From positions 1 through 64,000 of the forward strand of contig JAJDVB010000162.1 of assembly GCA_022826345.1 (NCBI GenBank): a stretch of 64,000 nt of DNA. The letters are read 5' to 3'. Within the stretch, counting starts at the first letter, position 1. Every line of letters begins with the position of its first letter. The notes below the pieces were generated by a model, which saw only the letters and a list, made by a program, of their open reading frames with translations, was not told the origin of the DNA and made no database searches. This stretch comes from Alphaproteobacteria bacterium. Lineage in GTDB: Bacteria; Pseudomonadota; Alphaproteobacteria; UBA828. Made by a program: the position numbers and the translations under genes. Positions 45,086 to 54,029 of this stretch are shown here, piece after piece.

Positions 45086-46076
45086 AGGGACCGAGGTATC
45101 TGCCAAGGAGAAGGGTATCGATTGGCTTCTCGTGCTGGAAAAGTATGCGCTGATCCTGGCCTGGATCGCGTTGATCGTCGTTTTCGCCTTCGTGGCCCCG
45201 GCATCGTTTCTCCAATGGCCGACCTTCTCCTCTATCATATTCGGCTCCCAGGCCGTTCTCGTCGTGCTGACCCTGGGCCTGATCATCCCGCTTACGGCGG
45301 GCGACTTCGACGTTTCGGTCGCCGCCGTTCTGACCTTCTCGGCTATGATTCTCGCCGTCCTGAACGCCAAGATGGGCTTGCCGCTCTGGCAGGCCGTTCT
45401 GGCGTGCCTCGCCATGGGGCTGATCGTCGGCTTCCTCAACGCGTTCTTCATCATCTTCTTCCGTATCCATTCCTTGATCGTGACCCTTGGCACGGCCTCG
45501 GTCATCCAGGGTCTCATTCTGTGGATCAGCAGCTCGCAAACGCTGAGCGGCGTGTCCCCCGGCCTGATCGACTGGGTCATCGTCAATCGTCTCTTCGATA
45601 TTCCGCTGGCCTTCTACTACGCGATGGCTCTGGGTGTGATCATTTGGTACGTCTTCGAGTTCACGCCCATCGGCCGGCGCCTCCTGTTCGTGGGCCGCGG
45701 ACGCGAAGTCGCCCGCCTGTCCGGCATCAGCGTGGTGCGCGTCCGCGGCGTTGCTCTCGTGGCTTCCAGCGTCATCGCCACGCTTGCCGGCATCATCAAC
45801 GTGGGCACGACGGGCGGCGCGGACCCGCTGTCGGGCCTCACCTTCCTGCTACCGGCGTTTGCCGCCGCGTTTCTCGGCGCGACTAGCATCGTTCCCGGAC
45901 GGTTCAACCCGCTGGGCTCGATCATCGCGGTGTTCTTCCTGGTGACCGGCATCACCGGGCTCAATTTCCTGGGCGTCGACACGTTCGTGCAGAACATGTT
46001 CAACGGTGCCGCGCTGATCCTTGCCGTGTCCCTCTCGCAGCTCGTGCGCGGACGGAAGGAGCAGGGACTGACCTGA
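45078..46076 (+). CDS. sugar-type ABC transporter permease
   Basis: 332 residues with about eight to ten hydrophobic segments, starting at ALILAWIALIVVFAFVAPASF. The family pattern is clear: LTAGDFDVSVAAVLTFSAM near residue 75, where the RbsC/XylH family has G(G/I)DLSVG, and the coupling-helix region FTPIGRRLLFVGRGREVARLSGI near residue 195. It forms the inner-membrane channel. The ATG at 45078 overlaps the end of the ATPase gene by eight bases. This is a binding protein-ATPase-permease importer with only one permease gene, so the channel is likely a homodimer. Confidence 0.92.
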   Translation: MAEGTEVSAKEKGIDWLLVLEKYALILAWIALIVVFAFVAPASFLQWPTFSSIIFGSQAVLVVLTLGLIIPLTAGDFDVSVAAVLTFSAMILAVLNAKMGLPLWQAVLACLAMGLIVGFLNAFFIIFFRIHSLIVTLGTASVIQGLILWISSSQTLSGVSPGLIDWVIVNRLFDIPLAFYYAMALGVIIWYVFEFTPIGRRLLFVGRGREVARLSGISVVRVRGVALVASSVIATLAGIINVGTTGGADPLSGLTFLLPAFAAAFLGATSIVPGRFNPLGSIIAVFFLVTGITGLNFLGVDTFVQNMFNGAALILAVSLSQLVRGRKEQGLT

Positions 46077-46086
46077 CCGAGACCGT

Positions 46087-46575
46087 TTAGCAGGGCTCTT
46101 CGTGGAAGAAGCGGAGGCGGTGAGCGGCGACACGGCCGAAGCGAATCGCTTGCTTGCGGCGGAGCCCCTGGGCCATGGGCTGGAGCGGCGCTTCGCGCCT
46201 GATCTCGGCGCCGAAGCGGTCGGCGACGATGATGCCGACGTCTGCCGGCAGCACGTCGAGCGGGAACTCGTTCCCGACCGCGAAGTAGAGCCGGTCGCAG
46301 TGGTTTCGATAATCCCGCCACTTGGTGTCGGCGCGGAAATCAGCGAGCCCGCTCTTGATCTCGACGATGACGAAGCGGCCCTTACCGTCCTGGCCCAGCA
46401 CATCCGCCCGCCGGCCGGTGCCGAGCGGCACTTCGACGAGCGGGCAAATCCCCATCTCGTCGAGCAGCCGGCATACGCCACGGGCCAGCCCCTCCGCCCG
46501 GCCCTCGGCGACGCAGGGACGCGCGAGGTCGAGCGCGAGCTGGGCAGTTGTAACCATCGGTGCAGACAAGGACAT
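46087..46575 (-). CDS. mmcB: MmcB family DNA-repair protein (endonuclease-like fold)
   Basis: 162 residues. The core has the PD-(D/E)xK nuclease pattern: GRRADVLGQDGKGRFVIVEI with K following (Asp ... Glu-x-Lys), then SGLADFRADTKWRDYRNHCD. This matches the alphaproteobacterial MmcB family described as a DNA-damage-induced repair factor. The ATG at 46575 is chosen; a TTG two codons upstream and an ATG at 46557 are alternatives. It converges on the ABC permease gene with ten bases between. Confidence 0.8.
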   Translation of the reverse strand: MSLSAPMVTTAQLALDLARPCVAEGRAEGLARGVCRLLDEMGICPLVEVPLGTGRRADVLGQDGKGRFVIVEIKSGLADFRADTKWRDYRNHCDRLYFAVGNEFPLDVLPADVGIIVADRFGAEIRREAPLQPMAQGLRRKQAIRFGRVAAHRLRFFHEEPC

Positions 46576-46661
46576 AGGCAACTCGGCTACCTACGACCGG
46601 ACTCAGATGTTCTTAGTTTATTCTACCTTGGTGCCGCTTGCCTATGGTGCTTTGGCGCGCC

Positions 46662-47411
46662 TCAAACGTCATCGAATTGCGCCGGCTTCTGCTTGCCGAG
46701 GCGGGTCCAGTACTCCGCCGGGATCAGCTCGGGCTTCTTGTAGAAGTGCCAGCGGCAGGGCTTGGCGTGATCGGGGTCGAAGTCGGTGACCCAGAGCGGC
46801 GCGCCGCCCCACTCGATGGGCAGGATCTCGTTGAGCGCGCAGTGGACGCAGTAGTAGGGCACGTCCTTGCGGCCCCAGCTCCACCAGTGCGCCTCCTGGG
46901 TCGCGCCGAAGTTGTAGGGCGGGCCGAGGCGGGAGGGGGTCCTGTCCACAGGATCGCCGCGCCGCATGCGCCCGCCGCTGCCGCAAGGGTCCATGACGAT
47001 GGTGTAGCGCTCGGCGTCCTCCAGCACGTCGATGTCGCCCTCCTGCCGGGGCCCGCAACGGTGGGCGCGCATCATCTCGGCGGTGAGCGTGACCTGGCGC
47101 TCGACGGTCATCCTGCGGAACCCCTTCCAGGTCCGCTTCATCATCCAGGTCTCCTGAGTCGCGCGCAGCATGGCGTAGACCTCGCCCTCGCCGAACTTGC
47201 GGCCGATCTTGGTCAGCATGTCCCAGATCCAGTCGCAGTAGAGATCATGCAGACCCTTCCACTCGTGGATCAGGTTGCGCGCGAGAGTCTTGGCCTCCTC
47301 CGTGCGGCCCGCGTCGATGGCCTTCTCGATCACCTCGCCGGTGGGCCGGCCCAGATCGTCGAGGTCGTCCTCACGCAGCACCCGGCCCGCGAAATCGGAA
47401 AGCCTGAGCAT
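46662..47411 (-). CDS. cysteine- and tryptophan-rich hypothetical protein
   Basis: 249 residues, not recognised. Two parts are apparent: a helical N-terminal half (LARNLIHEWKGLHDLYCDWI) and a C-terminal half with candidate metal or cofactor ligands: MDPCGSGGRMRRGD, YYCVHCALNEILPIEWGGAP and DFDPDHAKPCRWHFYK. The spacing of Cys and His in the C-terminal half suggests a zinc or other metal site. No signal peptide or membrane span. GGGAAGGGAAG precedes the ATG. An asparaginase gene ends 22 bases upstream, so the two probably form one transcript. Confidence 0.75.
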   Translation of the reverse strand: MLRLSDFAGRVLREDDLDDLGRPTGEVIEKAIDAGRTEEAKTLARNLIHEWKGLHDLYCDWIWDMLTKIGRKFGEGEVYAMLRATQETWMMKRTWKGFRRMTVERQVTLTAEMMRAHRCGPRQEGDIDVLEDAERYTIVMDPCGSGGRMRRGDPVDRTPSRLGPPYNFGATQEAHWWSWGRKDVPYYCVHCALNEILPIEWGGAPLWVTDFDPDHAKPCRWHFYKKPELIPAEYWTRLGKQKPAQFDDV

Positions 47412-47433
47412 GGTGTCTTCCCTTCCCTAACTG

Positions 47434-48447
47434 CTATGCGCCTTGCGCCGGGCGGACGGCGCCGACGAGGCGGCCCGCCCAGTTGCGCAAGGGCTTGTCC
47501 AACATATCGGCCAATGCCTCCCGGTCCCGGTCGTCGAGGACGCCGAGACGGTCGAGCATGGCCGCGATCGCGGCATCGGCAGCGCGGGTCGCGCCGTCAC
47601 GCACCTTGAGCGCGAGCCCGACGCCGCTCTCGTAGAGCGCTGCGTAGAACACGCCCTCCGCACCGAATTTCACCAGAACGCGCTCGCCTGCCGTCTCGAT
47701 AATGCGGGTGCACGCGCGGCCGTCGCCCGCGACCATGAAGGGATGGCCGGCGACCGCGCGGCGTATACGCGCAATCGCAGCTTGGCGTTCTTCAGCAAGA
47801 CCGGATGGGTCCGCGATGTTGGCCGCGGCGCGCGCGAGGCCGGAGAGCGGCAGGCCGATGGTCGGGATACTGCAACCGTCGATGGCCCACGGCGCGCGGT
47901 CGAGATCGCAGCCGGACAGGTCGGCAATAGTGGCAGACACCCGCTGCTGCACCGGATGCTCGCGCGCGATGTAGCCCTGTGTCGGCTCGCCCAGCGACCG
48001 CGCCGTCACCAGGAAGGCGCTGTGCTTGCCCGAGCACATGTTCTGCACGGCCAGCCCGCTCTCTCCGGCGCGCACGCAGGCGTGGGCGGAGGGCGTGTGG
48101 TAAGGTAGGTGCGGGCCGCATTCGAGGTCGTCCTCGCTGAGCCCGGCGCGGGCGAGCCAACCGCGCACGGCTGCGACATGGTCCGGCTGGCCGTTGTGCG
48201 AGGAGCAGGCCAGCGCAATCTCCTCGTCACTCACCGCGTAGCGCTCGGCAGCGCCGGTTTCGAGCAGCGGCAGGACCTGCACCGACTTGATGGTCGAGCG
48301 CGGATAGACCACCGCATCGGTCTCGCCCCAGCCCTGCACGAGACGGCCGGCGGGATCGACCACCGCCGCATCCACCAGATGCCGGCTTTCGATCGCCGGG
48401 CCGCGGGTGCATTCGACAACCAGCGGCCCCTGCCGTTCCGTTTCCAA
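47434..48447 (-). CDS. L-asparaginase, zinc-type (Rhizobium etli ReAV-like, PF06089)
   Basis: 337 residues. This family hydrolyses asparagine by a serine-lysine arrangement and binds zinc. The expected residues are visible: Ser51 and Lys54 in RSTIKSVQ, Ser83 in CSSHNGQPDH, Cys138 and Lys141 in NMCSGKHSAF, Cys192 in DGCSIPT, and Lys260 in LVKFGAEGV. The numbering runs about three ahead of the R. etli enzyme, as recalled. The start appears to be TTG at 48447 after GCGAGGCAAGG. The downstream unknown gene is 22 bases away. Confidence 0.92.
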   Translation of the reverse strand: METERQGPLVVECTRGPAIESRHLVDAAVVDPAGRLVQGWGETDAVVYPRSTIKSVQVLPLLETGAAERYAVSDEEIALACSSHNGQPDHVAAVRGWLARAGLSEDDLECGPHLPYHTPSAHACVRAGESGLAVQNMCSGKHSAFLVTARSLGEPTQGYIAREHPVQQRVSATIADLSGCDLDRAPWAIDGCSIPTIGLPLSGLARAAANIADPSGLAEERQAAIARIRRAVAGHPFMVAGDGRACTRIIETAGERVLVKFGAEGVFYAALYESGVGLALKVRDGATRAADAAIAAMLDRLGVLDDRDREALADMLDKPLRNWAGRLVGAVRPAQGA

Positions 48448-48508
48448 CCTTGCCTCGCTTCACTTCCGCGTCCGGCCGGGGCGAGAGCGTAGCACGCCGT
48501 CGCGCCGA

Positions 48509-49357
48509 CTACGTGTCGCTCGCCGCCGTCAGCACCTCGCTCGCCCACCACAGGCGCCGTGCGGTTTCCGCATCGCGAGAGGCGCGGGACGAGCGGGCGG
48601 GCTTGCGTTTCACGAAGTACTGCCCGCTCACCTCGGCAAGCTCGGGCGCGGTGGCGAGGTAAATCATCGTGTCCGCGCCGCGCTCGGGAGTGAGCACGAG
48701 CGGGCTGGTCAGGATGAAGCGCATCCAGCGCGGCAGATTGCGGAAGATGCCCGTCGCGACGACGCCGGGGTGCAGGCAGTTGGCGGTGACGCTGGTTCCC
48801 TCCAGCCGGCGCGAAAGCTCATGGGTGAAGAGGATGTTCGCGAGCTTGGAGCGGCCGTAGGCCCCGAAACCGGAATAGCGCCGCTCGCCCTGCAGGTCAT
48901 CCAGGTCGAGGGTGAAGCTCTTGTGCGCCGCGGAGCTCACGGTCACCACGCGCGACGGCGTGCTCGCCTTGAGCGTGTCGAGCAGAAGGTTGGTCAGCAG
49001 GAAGGGAGCCAGGTGATTCACCGCGAAGGTCGCCTCCAGCCCGTCTTCGGTCACGAGCCTGGTGCCCCAGCCGGCAATGCCGGCGTTGTTGATCAGCACG
49101 TCGAGGCGTTGGAATCGCTTCAGGAAGGCCGCCGCCACCTCACGCACCTGCCGCTGCGACGCGAGGTCGGCGATGAGCAGTGCCGCGTCACCGCCACGCT
49201 GCCCGATCTCCTCTACTACGGCGGAGCCGCTGGCGTGGTTGCGGCAGATGAGCACGACGGTTGCGCCCCGCCCTGCGAGGTCGATGGCCGTCACTCTGCC
49301 GATCCCCGAGTTCGCGCCCGTGACGACGCAGACCTTTCCGTGCATGTCAGCTTGCAT
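48509..49357 (-). CDS. SDR family oxidoreductase, retinol-dehydrogenase-like
   Basis: 282 residues. CVVTGANSGIGRVTAIDLAG, VLINNAGIAGWGTR, VTVSSAAHKS and YGRSKLANILF (Tyr-x3-Lys) are the classical elements; the SKLAN pattern and the length fit the retinol dehydrogenase-like branch of SDRs. A short basic tail (KRKPARSSRASRD) closes the protein. Substrate unknown. It ends 61 bases from the asparaginase start on the same strand and follows hisN by about 40 bases. Confidence 0.88.
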   Translation of the reverse strand: MQADMHGKVCVVTGANSGIGRVTAIDLAGRGATVVLICRNHASGSAVVEEIGQRGGDAALLIADLASQRQVREVAAAFLKRFQRLDVLINNAGIAGWGTRLVTEDGLEATFAVNHLAPFLLTNLLLDTLKASTPSRVVTVSSAAHKSFTLDLDDLQGERRYSGFGAYGRSKLANILFTHELSRRLEGTSVTANCLHPGVVATGIFRNLPRWMRFILTSPLVLTPERGADTMIYLATAPELAEVSGQYFVKRKPARSSRASRDAETARRLWWASEVLTAASDT

Positions 49358-49398
49358 CGGTGATGCTCAGCGCGACCATGCCGAAGCACTCGCGGACA

Positions 49399-50196
49399 TC
49401 ACGCCGCAGCGGCGGCAGGCGCAAGAATCTCGAGCGCGGGCGCGTGCAGGCGGCGGTCGCCCACCGCCAGCACCTGGCCGTCGGCGCCGACCGGGCCGCC
49501 ATTCCACGAGGTCACGACGCCGCCGGCGCCCTCGACGATGGGAATCAGCGCCGCGATGTCCCAGATGTTCATGCTCGCCTCGACCACGAGATCGACGAAG
49601 CCGGCGGCCAGCATCCCGTAGGCGTAGCAGTCGGCGCCGAAACGGCGGAGACGCACCCGCGCGGCGAGCGCATCGAACGCAGCAAGCTCGGCCGGCCTGA
49701 ACATGTTGGGCTCGGTGGCGTAGAGAGTGGCCCCGCTCAGATCGGGGCACGAGCGCACGGCGAGCTGGCGGTCGCCGAGGTAGGCGCCCTCGCCGTGGCC
49801 GACGAATCGCTCGCGCAGGAAGGGCTGGTCCAGCACGCCGATGATGCCTCGGCCGCGGTCCTGCAGCGCGATCAGCGTGCCCCAGGTCGTCATGCCGGAG
49901 ATGAACGCCTTGGTGCCGTCAATGGGGTCGATGACCCAGGTGTAGCGGGCGTCCGGGCGCTCGTGCCCGTGTTCCTCGCCGAGGATGCCGTGGTCTGGAC
50001 GGGCCTCGTTGATCAGCGCGCGGATTGCGGCCTCGGCCTCGCGGTCAGCCGCCGTGACCGGCGAGTAGCCTGCGATATGCTCCTTGTCCTCGATCGCAAG
50101 CGATTGCCGGAAATAGCGCAGGATGACCGCACCGGACGCATCGGCGAGTCGATGCGCCAAGGGCAAATGCACGCGCCAAGCCTCTGTCTCCGCCAC
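49399..50196 (-). CDS. hisN: histidinol-phosphatase, inositol-monophosphatase family (HisN-like)
   Basis: 265 residues. The IMPase metal site is visible: Glu pair in GILGEEHGHE, then VIDPIDGTKAFISG near residue 95, and WDIAALIPIVEGAGG near the C-terminus. These Mg-dependent phosphatases act on histidinol phosphate or inositol phosphate; the HisN assignment is favoured by the sequence around DPIDGTKAFI. The GTG at 50196 follows GAGAGGAAAAAGG; a longer frame to 50346 overlaps the promoter area of the receptor gene and is rejected. Confidence 0.82.
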   Translation of the reverse strand: MAETEAWRVHLPLAHRLADASGAVILRYFRQSLAIEDKEHIAGYSPVTAADREAEAAIRALINEARPDHGILGEEHGHERPDARYTWVIDPIDGTKAFISGMTTWGTLIALQDRGRGIIGVLDQPFLRERFVGHGEGAYLGDRQLAVRSCPDLSGATLYATEPNMFRPAELAAFDALAARVRLRRFGADCYAYGMLAAGFVDLVVEASMNIWDIAALIPIVEGAGGVVTSWNGGPVGADGQVLAVGDRRLHAPALEILAPAAAAA

Positions 50197-50369
50197 GCCC
50201 TTTTTCCTCTCTTTTCGAATGAGGACCTGACCATAGCAGCACGGCCCCGCCGCCCGCCATCGTGGTGCCGATTGGTGGTAGGACGTACGGTCTTGCACGG
50301 TCGCATCGTTTGGCCGACGCTCAGGCCGCCTGAGAAACAGAAGCAACGAATTCGGCGCGGAGAGATCGT

Positions 50370-52844
50370 ATGCGCTGCGCGTTTCGTGAAATGCTGCCCA
50401 AGCGTCTTCGCCTCGTGCTCTCGCTCGTCGCGGTCTTTATGGCGGCGGCAATGACCAGTCCTGTGCAAGGCAACGACGCCGGCGCGGACACCTCCGTGGG
50501 TAGCCTGATTTCGAGCGTGCCGGTGGGCAAACTGCGGCCCGTTACCGTGATCGACCGCGACGACATCGCCCTTTCCGGCATGCGCAATGTCTGGGACCTC
50601 CTGGCTAGTCGGGACGAGTTCAACTACTTCGGCTTACACCGCCCGTTTAAACTGGGCGGCCTCCGCACCGCGATCCTGATCAACGGCCGGCGAATTTCTG
50701 ACTCGTTCTATGATCTGGATGCGCTGCCCATATCGGCTGTCGAGCGCATCGAGATTCTCAGTTCGAGTGCTGTCGCCATTCATGGGGCTCAAGCCATCTC
50801 CGGCGCGATCAACATCGTGCTGAGGAGCGGCTTCGAAGGAGTCGAGGCCCAGCTTCACGGGGAAAGCCCGCGGGACTCCGGCGGTGAGGCAGGCGTCGCC
50901 TCCGCGCTGTGGGGCGGCAGCATCGGCGCGGGACACCTGATCGTCGGAGCGGATGTCTTCAGCCGCAACGAGGTTCGCTCGGCCGATCGCACCTACAGCC
51001 GCGCCTCCTGGACTCCCGGCGGCTCCTTCGACGACGCGCACGGCGTCTCGGTGGCCGGCAACACCGTCTTCATCCGTACCGAGGAGGGTTTCGTTGCCCG
51101 CTCGCTCGGACCCTGCGAGGGCAGCGAGTACACCGGTCCGCTCTCGGAACCCTACGGCGTCCCCGGTGAAGGGTGTGGGTTCGCCTACGGCAACACCGCA
51201 TGGAACTGGGAACGGCGGGATCGGGAAACCGCCTTCCTCATGGCGGATTACCCCGTCACTCAGAACCTCTCCGTCTACCTTGATGCGCGTCTGGCCGACA
51301 GTGACTACACAAGCCTATACATGGCCCCGTTGCCCGGTAGGCTCCCTCTGCCCGGCGGTTTCGTCTTCCACCGCTTTGTGAGCCACGGCGACCGCGTCTG
51401 GCGCTGGACGGCGCAAGAGCATGACATCACGCTCGGCGCCGAAGGACGCCTCACCGACGATATCAGCTATGACGCGCATCTGCGCTCGTTCTCGAACGAC
51501 GACATCTTGCAGGGCGGAACCTTCGTGCACGAACCCACGATTCTGGAGGCGATTGCGGCCGGCAGCTACGATCTCCGCAACCCGCTATCTACCGATCCCG
51601 GCCACCTCGATGTGGTCCGGGACACGGGCGTCACCCGCTTCGTCGACAACCTCACGAGGCGCAGCGAGGCGCGAGGCGCGTTCGATGGATCGGGTTTCGC
51701 CATCGGCGGCCGGCCCATCGGCTGGGCTGCGGGAGCGGAGTGGGTTCGCGAAAGCCGCGAGTGGCTCACGACCTACGTCAGTGGTGCCGGGGATGTGATC
51801 GAGGAGCAGAGGGACGTCATGGGCTCTTTCGGCGTCAGCTTCGCCGGTGAGCGTGACAGCCTCTCGCCATTCCTCGAGCTTTCGCTCCCGCTTCACGAGA
51901 TCTGGGACGTCGGCCTCGCCGGGCGCTACAGCGACCACGACGACGTCGGTTCGACCACAGCCACGCAGATGGAAACGGTCTTCGAGCTGGGTCCGGACTT
52001 CGCGCTCCGGGGCAATTGGAGCATGGGCGACAGGGCCCCGTATCTGGGCGGCTTGCACGCGGCACGCGTCACGTCGGTTCCCCGCATTTACGATCACGCG
52101 ACGGGGCGGCGCTACCAGGTGGAGGCAGTCAACTTCGGGAACCCTGACCTCGAGCCGGATCGGGCCGAGAGCTACGGTGCGGGAGTTGTCACCAGGCTCG
52201 GTTCCGTCTCGCTGAGCGCCGACTGGTACTGGACCAAGCTTTCCAAGCTGCTGACGGTCGTCGGCGCGCAGGACATCATCGACTATGAGCACGAGCATGG
52301 GTCATTGCCGCCGGGCACCGTCATCCACCGCGCGCCGCCGCTCATTCCTGGCACGCCGGGGCTGATCACAAGAATCGAAAAGCCGATCCTCGGCGACGGC
52401 GAGGTCGATATTTCGGGAGTCAACATCCATGCCCACACGGCGTGGTCGGCCGATTGGGCGGATTTCGACCTCGACGCCCGCTGGTCTCACGTGCAGGACT
52501 ACGAAGAGCGCGCCCTCGACTTCGTGGGGCCGGACGACTTTGCCCGCAACCGCCTCCACGTCACGCTGAGCGGCACGCGGGGCAAGGTCACGGCGCAGTG
52601 GAACGTCTACGGGACAACCGGCTACAAAGGGAGTGTCGGCCGCTTCGGCTCGTGGGTGGGCCACGACGTTTCCGTGCGCTGGCGCAACCCTTACGAGTTC
52701 GATGGCGTCGAGCTTATGGGCGGCATTTTCAACGTTTTCGACGCCGAACCTTCGATCAACCCCGAGATTCCCGAGGAACCGGACGAGAGCCTGGATTCGA
52801 TTCGCGGGCGGACGTTCTTCGTGACCGTCAAGAAGGTCTGGTGA
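50370..52844 (+). CDS. TonB-dependent outer-membrane receptor
   Basis: 824 residues. A signal peptide (hydrophobic stretch LVLSLVAVFMAAAMTSPVQG) is followed by the plug domain: VTVIDRDDIALSGMRNVWDL, AILINGRRISDSFYDLDALP, then the VERIEILSSSAVAIHGAQAI motif. The remaining 600 residues have the alternating pattern of a 22-strand barrel and end in Trp (FFVTVKKVW), the outer-membrane insertion signal. A cysteine pair in an extracellular-loop position (LGPCEGSE and GEGCGFAY) may form a disulfide. It lacks an N-terminal signalling domain. The gene ends with GTGA, overlapping the next gene. Substrate unknown; see the downstream hydrolase. Confidence 0.93.
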   Translation: MRCAFREMLPKRLRLVLSLVAVFMAAAMTSPVQGNDAGADTSVGSLISSVPVGKLRPVTVIDRDDIALSGMRNVWDLLASRDEFNYFGLHRPFKLGGLRTAILINGRRISDSFYDLDALPISAVERIEILSSSAVAIHGAQAISGAINIVLRSGFEGVEAQLHGESPRDSGGEAGVASALWGGSIGAGHLIVGADVFSRNEVRSADRTYSRASWTPGGSFDDAHGVSVAGNTVFIRTEEGFVARSLGPCEGSEYTGPLSEPYGVPGEGCGFAYGNTAWNWERRDRETAFLMADYPVTQNLSVYLDARLADSDYTSLYMAPLPGRLPLPGGFVFHRFVSHGDRVWRWTAQEHDITLGAEGRLTDDISYDAHLRSFSNDDILQGGTFVHEPTILEAIAAGSYDLRNPLSTDPGHLDVVRDTGVTRFVDNLTRRSEARGAFDGSGFAIGGRPIGWAAGAEWVRESREWLTTYVSGAGDVIEEQRDVMGSFGVSFAGERDSLSPFLELSLPLHEIWDVGLAGRYSDHDDVGSTTATQMETVFELGPDFALRGNWSMGDRAPYLGGLHAARVTSVPRIYDHATGRRYQVEAVNFGNPDLEPDRAESYGAGVVTRLGSVSLSADWYWTKLSKLLTVVGAQDIIDYEHEHGSLPPGTVIHRAPPLIPGTPGLITRIEKPILGDGEVDISGVNIHAHTAWSADWADFDLDARWSHVQDYEERALDFVGPDDFARNRLHVTLSGTRGKVTAQWNVYGTTGYKGSVGRFGSWVGHDVSVRWRNPYEFDGVELMGGIFNVFDAEPSINPEIPEEPDESLDSIRGRTFFVTVKKVW

Positions 52845-54013
52845 TCGGAGGCCGCATCCAGACGCGTGGCGCCGGCACGGCAGCGCTTGCAATCGGAGCG
52901 CTTGCGTTCGCCGCGGCGCTGACGCTGGCGCCGGCCAGCGTGACGGCGGCGGAGCGCGTGTGCGAGGGGCCGGGCATCAATCACCTGCCAGAGCCGGCGG
53001 CTTCCGACGACGTGCTCAGCGTTCTCGCCTACAACGTCTATCTGCTGCCGTCCCACGTCCGCAACATTCCCTTCATGGGCGAGCGGTTTGCGTTGGCCCA
53101 GGAGGAGCGCGCCGCCCTCATCCCACGCTTCCTCGCCCCCTACGACGTGGTGATCCTGTCGGAGGCTTACGACGACGGCGCGCGGGCGACGCTCCTCGCC
53201 GGGCTGCGGGCGCAGGGCTTTCGCTATTCGACCCGCATCCTGGGCACTGCCTGCCGCGCCGCCTCAAGCTGCGAGAAGGGCGCGGTCTACGAGCAGCCTC
53301 TCACCGACGACGCGCCGCGCGGCGGCGAGGGCGACACCTGGTTCGGCGAGGACGGCGGCGTGCTGATCGCCAGCAAACATTCCATCGGTGTCGCCAAGGA
53401 ATTGGTCTATGCCGACTGCGTCGAGCGCGACTGCAATGCGGCCAAGGGCTTCGTCTACGCCCGCATCGACAAGGGCAGCGCGCGCTACCACGTCATCGGC
53501 ACCCACGCGCAGTTCGGTTGGAGCAGGGAGCAGCGCACGGCCAAGGCGGCGCAGTTCCGCGCCATCCGGCGGTTCATCGAGGAACACTCGGGAATCCCGC
53601 GCTCGGAGCCGATCATCGTCGGCGGCGACTTCAACGTCCTTAGCCACGCATTCGATAGTCTGCTCGACGACGAGCCCCTCGGCGTCCTGGAGCCGTCGTT
53701 TCGGGGGCACCGCTTCACCCGCGAATCGCGTAGCGACTGGGCGCGGCGCGGCAATGGCTATGTCGATTACGTGCTCGCCAAGAAGGGCTGGCGCGAGCCG
53801 CGCTACCACAGCAACTGCCCCATGGTGTTCCGCAGTCTCTTCGACTTCGAGGACCGCACGCTGTTCTCAGCCGTGCGCGGACAGGGCTACTGCGATCTCT
53901 CGGACCATTGGGCGGTCTGGGGCTACTTCGACTACCGCGACGATGCCGCCGAGCCGCCTGACTGCCCCGTGCCCAAGTTCCCGCCGGGCTCAGCCCCGAC
54001 CATGCGGCGGTAG
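52841..54013 (+). CDS. secreted sphingomyelinase-C-like phosphodiesterase (EEP superfamily)
   Basis: 390 residues. The N-terminal segment TAALAIGALAFAAALTLAPASVTAAERV is a signal peptide (given in part; cut near residue 37). The metal and catalytic residues of bacterial neutral sphingomyelinase are all present: Asn65 in LAYNVYLLP, Glu108 in VILSEAYDD, His222 in IGTHAQFG, Asp263 and Asn265 in GGDFNVLS, and Asp355-His356 in LSDHWAVWG. Several cysteines (CRAASSC, CVERDC) suggest disulfides. It starts at GTG 52841 with a four-base overlap to the receptor gene. It probably cleaves the head group from sphingomyelin or related lipids outside the cytoplasm. Confidence 0.88.
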   Translation: MIGGRIQTRGAGTAALAIGALAFAAALTLAPASVTAAERVCEGPGINHLPEPAASDDVLSVLAYNVYLLPSHVRNIPFMGERFALAQEERAALIPRFLAPYDVVILSEAYDDGARATLLAGLRAQGFRYSTRILGTACRAASSCEKGAVYEQPLTDDAPRGGEGDTWFGEDGGVLIASKHSIGVAKELVYADCVERDCNAAKGFVYARIDKGSARYHVIGTHAQFGWSREQRTAKAAQFRAIRRFIEEHSGIPRSEPIIVGGDFNVLSHAFDSLLDDEPLGVLEPSFRGHRFTRESRSDWARRGNGYVDYVLAKKGWREPRYHSNCPMVFRSLFDFEDRTLFSAVRGQGYCDLSDHWAVWGYFDYRDDAAEPPDCPVPKFPPGSAPTMRR

Positions 54014-54029
54014 GGGGAGGCGCCCTCCC

